Source of the DNA: a bacterium
GTDB lineage: Bacteria > Chlamydiota > Chlamydiia > Chlamydiales > JAFEGQ01
Direction: 5' to 3'
Length of the DNA stretch: 11,139 bases
Assembly (NCBI GenBank): GCA_021809305.1
Contig: JAKBAF010000007.1
Location: 1-11,139, forward strand
Notes under the pieces: generated by a model
Told to the model about the DNA's origin: nothing
Databases searched by the model: none
What the model saw: only the letters and a program-made list of their open reading frames with translations
Translations under genes and position numbers: made by a program
Shown here: piece after piece, positions 5,957 through 10,029 of the stretch
Numbering within the stretch: position 1 is the stretch's first letter
Layout: each line of letters opens with the position of its first letter

Positions 5957-7189
5957 ATTACAACCGAGAAGATAGACGAGAGCGTCGTTGTTATTGGAGG
6001 AGGAGCCGCCGGCTTTTTCGGCGCTATTGCCTGCGCGGAAGCCAACCCAAAATGCCACGTCACTCTACTTGAAAAATCCGCTCAGCCGCTTGCTAAAGTG
6101 CGCATCTCTGGTGGGGGGCGGTGCAACGTCACCCATGGCTGCTTTGACCCTAAGTTGCTAATAGGCTACTACCCTCGAGGAGGGCGAGAGCTTCTTGGCC
6201 CTTTTCACCGCTTTCAACCAAGCGATACGATAGCTTGGTTCGCTCGCGAGGGAGTTGATCTCAAGATCGAATCCGATGGACGCGTCTTTCCCACAACCGA
6301 CTCCTCCGAAACCATTATCAACGCTTTAAGAGGGGCGGCGCAGACTTGCGGGGTAGAGGTTAGAACACAGACAGCAGTAACCCTGATTGACCGTACAGAG
6401 GAGGGATTTCAGCTGACCTTGTCGCGCGGAGAGCCACTCCTTTGCAATCGCCTCCTCTTAGCTAGTGGAAGCCACGCAGCCTCTCTTCACTTTGCAGCCG
6501 ATCTTGGCCATACGATCATCCCCCAAGTTCCCTCCCTCTTCACCTTTAATATTCCCACCTCACCGCTACTCGATCTGGCAGGCATCTCCCTTGAAAGGGT
6601 CCATCTGCGCATTGAGGGGTTAAGGCTTGAGGAGAGTGGTCCGCTGCTGCTCACCCACTGGGGCTTTAGCGGCCCCGCAGTGCTAAAACTCTCGGCATGG
6701 GGAGCAAGGCTCTTAAATGAGTGCTCCTACCAAGCGAGCTTAACCATTAACTGGCTCCCAGACACACCACCCGCTGAAGTGAGCTCAGAGCTTAAAAGGT
6801 TGCGCTTAACCGAGGGGCACCGCTCCGTTGCCAACCTCTGCCCCTTTGATCTGCCGCGCAACCTCTGGAAGCGCCTTACCTCCCTTGCAGGGATCGATGA
6901 TGAGCTCCGCTTCTCATCCCTTGATCAAGCGAAAACCAAGCGTTTAGAGAGCCTCCTTCAGGCAAGCTCCTACCGCATCGAGGGGAAGACGACCTATAAG
7001 CAGGAGTTTGTGACAGCGGGCGGAGTTCACCTCGCCGAGGTTAATTTTAAGACGATGGAGAGCCGCCTCTGCCCCGGCCTCTACTTTGCTGGGGAGGTCC
7101 TCGATATTGACGGTATTACGGGTGGCTTTAACTTCCAAAATGCCTGGACGACAGGATGGATTGCCGGCCGCAGCTGCGCTCTTGTTTAA
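5957..7189 (+). CDS. YhiN/HI0933 (BaiN)-family FAD-dependent oxidoreductase, probable ATT start
   Basis: This is a flavoprotein of the HI0933/YhiN family, predicted NAD(P)/FAD-dependent dehydrogenases whose physiological substrate is mostly unknown. Counting from 5957 there are 410 residues, close to the usual ~400. The Rossmann FAD motif VVVIGGGAAG is at 10-19, the family signature KVRISGGGRCNVTH at 47-60, and the C-terminal FAD signature FAGEVLDIDGITGGFN sits about 30 residues from the end. The frame has a TGA at 5951-5953 and then no ATG, GTG or TTG until GTG 6098, which lies beyond the FAD loop. Translation must therefore begin at a rare codon between 5954 and 5983, unless there is a sequence error. 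ATT 5957 fits best: GGTGA (5949-5953) pairs with the 16S tail at normal spacing, and the peptide becomes MTTEKIDESVVVIGGG. It is a single gene behind its own promoter. Confidence 0.88.
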   Translation: MTTEKIDESVVVIGGGAAGFFGAIACAEANPKCHVTLLEKSAQPLAKVRISGGGRCNVTHGCFDPKLLIGYYPRGGRELLGPFHRFQPSDTIAWFAREGVDLKIESDGRVFPTTDSSETIINALRGAAQTCGVEVRTQTAVTLIDRTEEGFQLTLSRGEPLLCNRLLLASGSHAASLHFAADLGHTIIPQVPSLFTFNIPTSPLLDLAGISLERVHLRIEGLRLEESGPLLLTHWGFSGPAVLKLSAWGARLLNECSYQASLTINWLPDTPPAEVSSELKRLRLTEGHRSVANLCPFDLPRNLWKRLTSLAGIDDELRFSSLDQAKTKRLESLLQASSYRIEGKTTYKQEFVTAGGVHLAEVNFKTMESRLCPGLYFAGEVLDIDGITGGFNFQNAWTTGWIAGRSCALV

Positions 7190-7215
7190 TAGAAACAGTT
7201 TACGCTTTCTATTAA
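7186..7215 (+). terminator. AT-rich 10-bp inverted repeat at the end of the YhiN-family gene
   Basis: TTAATAGAAA (7186-7195) and TTTCTATTAA (7206-7215) form a perfect 10-bp stem with a 10-nt loop, and the TAA stop (7187-7189) lies inside it. There is no T-run, so termination would be weak. The right arm also covers the -35 position of the next gene, so it could act as an operator instead. Confidence 0.4.
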
Positions 7216-7234
7216 TTCAATGATTAGATATAAT
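7206..7234 (+). promoter_or_regulatory. Promoter with perfect -10 TATAAT for the 7264-8229 gene
   Basis: TATAAT at 7229-7234 matches the consensus exactly. Seventeen bp upstream is only TTTCTA (7206-7211, 3/6), inside the inverted repeat. The initially transcribed region carries TAATAAGAGA (7231-7240). Confidence 0.5.
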
Positions 7235-7263
7235 AAGAGAAAATTAAGACAGAGAGGGACTCG

Positions 7264-8229
7264 ATGGAAAAGACAGGGATTTTTTCGGCAAACAACCCAA
7301 ACCGAACAGGCAATATCTGCGCGGGTGTTGGCTTGACCTTAAGCGTTGCTCTCGGAGCCGCGCTCGTAGTCTTGGCACGAAAGTTCCCTGAGCACCTGCC
7401 CTCTCCCTGGACCGAAAGGGGCGCCTACCTCGTACCGCCTTTAGCTTTAGCACTTGTCGGCTTACGTGGTGCCATTCTCTTGTATAATGCTCCCATCGTG
7501 CCAAAGGAGCCAAAGCTACCACCGAGTGACAAAGGCCGGGCGATTCAAGAGAGGCTAGCTGGGCTTGGCCTTGAAGTCGAGCTATCTCAAGATCCTCTTG
7601 ACTATGTGTCAGCCATGGAAGCAGTCGAGAGCAAATTGAACGCTTTGAAAGAAGTACGCTATAGTCGCACTCACTTTACCCGCAATTGGGAGAGTAATCA
7701 GATATTGAGTGGTTGGGAGCACGAGATGACATTGGCTGAATGCGCAGTGGATCTATTACTTGAAAAACTGAAGTTAGAGGGGCATGCCACGGAAAAGCAA
7801 ATTGGTCAGGCCATCTTCCAATTCATCCAACCTAGCGCCAAATTCGGCTGGCTTAAGGAGCATGAAGAAGCTTTCCTTATTGTTGAGCGGATGTGCCATA
7901 CTTACGATGAAGGCAGACGCCTTTACTTATGTACAGAAGAACAAGGCTATGGCCGTACAATTTCTCCCTCATCCTTCAGTAATTTGCCAAAATACAGCGC
8001 TCCCTTCTTTACAAACGGGACCAAACAGAATAGCTGCAGAGAGCGCTATAATCTCTTCTGCGAGCGGATGGAGCCCTACTTGGCCGCCGCCCTAGAGGCG
8101 GAAGGATTGGAGCGCAGGTCTGTCGAATCTCCCTGGCTACAACCAGATAGTGAAGCTGAGAGTTCCAGGATGTTCCGCATGCCTTCGAGCGAAGGAGCCC
8201 AATTCCAAAAGAAAGAAGTTGGCGTCTAG
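7264..8229 (+). CDS. Hypothetical protein with N-terminal two-helix membrane hairpin (Inc-like topology)
   Basis: I do not recognise a family for this 321-residue protein. Two strongly hydrophobic segments at about 17-37 (NICAGVGLTLSVALGAALVVL) and 54-74 (AYLVPPLALALVGLRGAILLY) are separated by a ~16-residue loop (ARKFPEHLPSPWTERG). This is the bilobed pattern of chlamydial inclusion-membrane proteins. A proline/lysine-rich linker (PIVPKEPKLPPSDKG) leads to a ~235-residue soluble domain that is mostly charged and helical, with several aromatic residues in its second half (WLKEHEEAFLIVERM). ATG 7264 has GAGGG 5 nt upstream. It converges with the small gene at 8274-8528. Membrane insertion is well supported; inclusion targeting is inference. 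Confidence 0.85.
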   Translation: MEKTGIFSANNPNRTGNICAGVGLTLSVALGAALVVLARKFPEHLPSPWTERGAYLVPPLALALVGLRGAILLYNAPIVPKEPKLPPSDKGRAIQERLAGLGLEVELSQDPLDYVSAMEAVESKLNALKEVRYSRTHFTRNWESNQILSGWEHEMTLAECAVDLLLEKLKLEGHATEKQIGQAIFQFIQPSAKFGWLKEHEEAFLIVERMCHTYDEGRRLYLCTEEQGYGRTISPSSFSNLPKYSAPFFTNGTKQNSCRERYNLFCERMEPYLAAALEAEGLERRSVESPWLQPDSEAESSRMFRMPSSEGAQFQKKEVGV

Positions 8230-8273
8230 GCTAAAGCGAATCGCTGCCTATTGCTTGTAAGGAAGCTCTATCG

Positions 8274-8528
8274 CTACAAAATGTTCTTTCCTTGTTGGAC
8301 AATGAAGTGGCCAATATTTTCACCTTGCTGGGCAATAAAGTGGCAAACCTGTCCGCCTATGTCCTTAATCTCCTTATGATATTTGCAAATGGTAATGGTA
8401 CCCGCGATAACGGCGCTGGTTAGTATAAGAAAAGCCAGTGCACTAGTGACTTCTATGGCATGGCTAACAATTGTATCCTTCCAAGTTTTCTGTTCTTTCG
8501 CTGTTTGGGCTTGATTTATAATTTCCAC
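8274..8528 (-). CDS. Small single-helix membrane protein with 11-residue tandem duplication
   Basis: I do not recognise this 84-residue protein. It has an N-terminal amphipathic part and one hydrophobic helix (VTSALAFLILTSAVIAGTITI, about residues 27-47). A basic stretch (CKYHKEIKDIGG) follows, then a tail made of two tandem copies, CHFIAQQGENI and GHFIVQQGKNI. The start is GTG 8528, placed 8 nt after AGGAG; an in-frame GTG at 8537 would add three residues but abuts the same purine tract. A perfect TATAAT stands 35 bp upstream. The good promoter and ribosome binding site argue that it is expressed. It converges with the 7264-8229 gene, 44 bp apart. It could be a small inclusion-type or regulatory membrane protein; no function is assigned. 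Confidence 0.65.
   Translation of the reverse strand: MEIINQAQTAKEQKTWKDTIVSHAIEVTSALAFLILTSAVIAGTITICKYHKEIKDIGGQVCHFIAQQGENIGHFIVQQGKNIL
8280..8345 (-). repeat. 33-bp in-frame tandem duplication
   Basis: Units 8313-8345 and 8280-8312 (minus-strand order) match at 25 of 33 positions, by direct comparison. Most changes are silent or conservative, and the repeated peptide is xHFIxQQGxNI. Confidence 0.8.
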
Positions 8529-8563
8529 AATTAACACTCCTCTTCCTTTATGTCTCTTATTAA

Positions 8564-8569
8564 ATTATA
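8564..8569 (-). promoter_or_regulatory. Perfect -10 (TATAAT) for the 8274-8528 gene
   Basis: TATAAT on the minus strand lies 35 bp before the GTG start. Upstream is only a weak -35 (TTTTGA at 16 bp). It is followed by TAATAAGAGAC (8552-8562), the motif shared with two other unknown genes here. Confidence 0.5.
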
Positions 8570-8614
8570 TAACAACGCGAATAATTCAAAAGATATCTTA
8601 AACGAATCTTAAAA

Positions 8615-8632
8615 TCACTCATCAAAGAGTGA
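8615..8632. repeat. Hairpin TCACTC-6-GAGTGA
   Basis: A perfect 6-bp stem (8615-8620 with 8627-8632) encloses ATCAAA. It lies upstream of the minus-strand promoter at 8564. It may be an operator or a transcript hairpin. Confidence 0.35.
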
Positions 8633-8699
8633 GATTAATAGCGGTTACTTTCATAATTTCGTTAACCTTGCGGCCCAATTCTAAGTCTCTTCTAGTTTA

Positions 8700-8842
8700 C
8701 GGGCACAGGCGTGCCCGGAACCAAAGCGGTACGGGAGTACCGCACTCCATATCTGAATCTACTGCTAAATGTTTGCACGGTAAGCTCACATTTGGAATGC
8801 GGTACTCCCGTACCGCTTTTATTTGCAGCACGCCTGTGCTGC
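8700..8842. repeat. 143-bp compound palindromic element with four hairpins (BIME/MITE-like)
   Basis: Two 44-bp halves in inverted orientation flank a 55-bp spacer (8744-8798). Each half has two hairpins of 7-bp stem and 4-nt loop, 8 bp apart. Hairpin A is 8700-8717 (CGGGCAC-AGGC-GTGCCCG) and B is 8726-8743 (GCGGTAC-GGGA-GTACCGC). B' is 8799-8816 (GCGGTAC-TCCC-GTACCGC) and A' is 8825-8842 (GCAGCAC-GCCT-GTGCTGC). The B arms extend to a 26-bp inverted repeat with a single mismatch (8723-8748 against 8794-8819). The outer flanks GTTTAC and TAAAAC are also roughly inverted. No coding function is likely. A dispersed palindromic repeat or non-autonomous mobile element is the best guess, since no transposase is present. 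Confidence 0.8.
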
Positions 8843-8854
8843 TAAAACCGTTAA

Positions 8855-8867
8855 CCACAGACTGTGG
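8855..8867. repeat. Short perfect palindrome CCACAG-A-CTGTGG
   Basis: A 6-bp dyad around a single A lies 12 bp beyond the four-hairpin element. The single-base centre makes it more likely a protein-binding or repeat-edge dyad than a terminator. Confidence 0.4.
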
Positions 8868-8922
8868 CGGCATGAAAAATCTTGGCGTCTTTTCGAACAA
8901 TTCGATACAAACCGCGTACCTT

Positions 8923-8956
8923 AGCCCCGGGTTACGCTTCGTTCACCCGGGGGGCT
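8923..8956. repeat. GC-rich hairpin CCCCGGGT / ACCCGGGG
   Basis: The perfect 8-bp stem 8925-8932 with 8945-8952 has a 12-nt loop, and AG/CT (8923-8924 with 8955-8956) extends it across a GG bulge. It lies between the end of the crcB-DUF190 operon and the four-hairpin element and could be another dispersed repeat or part of the operon's 3' end. Confidence 0.55.
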
Positions 8957-8961
8957 CTTGA

Positions 8962-8979
8962 CCACCCCTTAAGGGGTGG
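8962..8979. terminator. Perfect 18-bp palindrome at the end of the crcB-DUF190 operon
   Basis: CCACCCC (8962-8968) and GGGGTGG (8973-8979) flank a TTAA loop that contains the DUF190 stop codon (8969-8971, minus strand). A strong GC-rich 7-bp stem right at the operon end suggests a role in termination or mRNA 3'-end protection, but no T-run follows on the minus strand, so a classical intrinsic terminator is not shown. Confidence 0.45.
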
Positions 8980-9310
8980 GTTCCTCCAAAGAGGAGGGGA
9001 GGAGGAAGCCGAACTCCACCTCTGAGAGGGTATAAAAAAGGTTCAGCTTCTCCTCTTTTAACCGGCTAAAAAAGAGTTCGACTCTATCCCGTTCAAGAAC
9101 GAAAGAGATTTCGACTGCCACATCAGATGCGAGCTCAAAAAAATGCTCCTCATGCAAGACGCCATGGCGGCCAAAACTGCCAATTGTGCGGAAGACAGAG
9201 CCTCCTGCAATACCGTGCTTCTTGGCAAATTCTAGCAGCCACTCGTAGAGCAGATAGCCATGATGCTTCTGGAACTCCTCGGTATAAAATTTTAGACAGA
9301 CGCCCTTCAT
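8969..9310 (-). CDS. DUF190 family PII-like protein, partner gene of crcB
   Basis: The 113-residue protein matches the DUF190 family, which adopts a PII/GlnB-like ferredoxin fold and is often encoded next to crcB. Family features are visible in order: an N-terminal beta strand (KGVCLKFYTEE), H17-x2-LYEWLLEFAKKHGIAGGSVFR (family pattern pLyeaIverarelGlaGaTVlR), IGSFGRHGVLHEEHFFELA (GFGxhgxihxxxxleLs) and AVEISFVLERDRVELFFSRL. The ATG at 9310 is preferred over an upstream TTG/GTG-type extension because AGGAG lies 6 nt before it and homologues start here. The gene follows crcB by 8 bp and its Shine-Dalgarno overlaps the crcB stop, so translation is probably coupled. The likely role is sensing or regulating the fluoride channel or a related ion response; the ligand is unknown. 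The C-terminus (LLPSSLEEPTP) runs into a palindrome. Confidence 0.9.
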   Translation of the reverse strand: MKGVCLKFYTEEFQKHHGYLLYEWLLEFAKKHGIAGGSVFRTIGSFGRHGVLHEEHFFELASDVAVEISFVLERDRVELFFSRLKEEKLNLFYTLSEVEFGFLLPSSLEEPTP

Positions 9311-9318
9311 AGCTACTC

Positions 9319-9702
9319 CTAAGAGGTAACGATTTTTACGGTATAGATTCCAAAGAGGGTGGCACAAAGTGTTCCGGCAACGTGGCCAACGATAATAACC
9401 GCCGAAAAGAGGAGCTCATGATTAGCGAGCAGTGTCACGGTCTCAGCCGAGAATGTGGAGAAGGTCGTTAGTGAGCCGAGGAAGCCCGTTGCGATCGCAA
9501 GCCTGGCGCTCTCTGGTATCAACGCATGGTTCCTGGTAATACCCATAAAGAGGCCCATCAAAAAACCACCTGTGAGGTTGGCTGCAAGGGTTCCCAGAGG
9601 AATTGTTGGAAAGAGAGGATTTAGGGCCATACCAAGTCCCCAACGTAGCCAGGCTCCAACGACGGCAGCCGCCCCAACGGATAGAAGATTGACAATCTGC
9701 AT
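9319..9702 (-). CDS. crcB: Fluoride channel CrcB/Fluc
   Basis: This 127-residue, four-helix membrane protein is the standard size for Fluc channels, which assemble as antiparallel dimers and export fluoride passively. Diagnostic stretches are GAAAVVGAWLRWGLG near 10-24 (family GGxxGAxxRy) and PLGTLAANLTGGFLMGLFMG with the pore Asn at N42. The TM3 break GFLGSLTTFSTFSAE at 73-87 contains the phenylalanines and the Thr/Ser of the fluoride path and central sodium site. Most bacterial dimers are built from one such gene, and no second crcB is visible. The ATG at 9702 has only a weak Shine-Dalgarno (GGAC). I searched the 327 bp upstream by eye and did not find the conserved fluoride-riboswitch core. 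It is the first gene of an operon with the DUF190 gene. Confidence 0.95.
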   Translation of the reverse strand: MQIVNLLSVGAAAVVGAWLRWGLGMALNPLFPTIPLGTLAANLTGGFLMGLFMGITRNHALIPESARLAIATGFLGSLTTFSTFSAETVTLLANHELLFSAVIIVGHVAGTLCATLFGIYTVKIVTS

Positions 9703-10029
9703 AACTGTCCATTTTTAATTACTTACTAACACACCCTCACTTTAGCGGACAGAAAAAGTTAACTTATTTTTTAAAGACATAGGGATCCGATGGCTTGCTA
9801 ACACTCACTCCTTGAGAATCGGATAAGGGATGATGTAATCGAAAAGCATAGAAGCCTCTGTAATTCCTACGGTAAACTTTAATACTCTCTGATTATAGTT
9901 ATTTAACGTTGTCTACATTTCCTCATTAGATATATTATCTTACGACTCTTGTGACTAATTAATCCTGTAGGCTCAAAGAAGAGCGTAAATCTTTTTACAG
10001 CCAGTTAAAACTATTAAATAGAGGCAGAG
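9703..10029. other. Intergenic region between divergent crcB and kinase genes, with several dyads
   Basis: I see no convincing gene in this AT-rich 327-bp space. It contains the perfect 10-bp palindrome AAGTTAACTT (9756-9765) and the inverted repeat ATCCGAT-26-ATCGGAT (9785-9791 and 9818-9824). The dyad AGATA-TAT-TATCT (9928-9940) overlaps a possible -10. The ~90-200 bp leaders for both genes leave room for regulatory RNA, but no known riboswitch is recognised. Confidence 0.5.
9909..9936 (+). promoter_or_regulatory. Possible promoter for the kinase gene
   Basis: TTGTCT (9909-9914, 4/6) and TATATT (9931-9936, 5/6) are 16 bp apart, and a 13-bp dyad covers the -10. An alternative -35 TTTACA stands at 9994-9999 but has only poor -10 partners close to the start codon. 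Confidence 0.35.

Noticed and set aside
6098..7189. YhiN-family gene starting at GTG 6098
   Set aside because: It would remove the FAD-binding VVVIGGGAAG loop that is plainly encoded upstream in the same frame.
8230..8273. Bidirectional terminator between the convergent genes ending at 8229 and 8274
   Set aside because: TAGGC/GCCTA and AGCGA/TCGCT pair, but the stems are short and there is no T-run on either strand.
8280..8345. CRISPR-like repeat
   Set aside because: There are only two adjacent in-frame units without spacers; it is a protein-coding duplication.
8882..8905. tRNA-like TTCGAAC
   Set aside because: No acceptor, D or anticodon arms can be built around it. It is only a short CGAA/TTCG dyad.
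8629..8961. Open frame of 110 codons on the plus strand
   Set aside because: It runs straight through the hairpin elements, has biased nonsense composition, no ribosome binding site and no recognisable domain, so the frame is a by-product of palindromic repeats.
9703..10029. Fluoride riboswitch expected before crcB
   Set aside because: Neither strand shows the conserved aptamer core and pseudoknot pieces by eye. GATGG at 9789 occurs alone and on the strand opposite to crcB.
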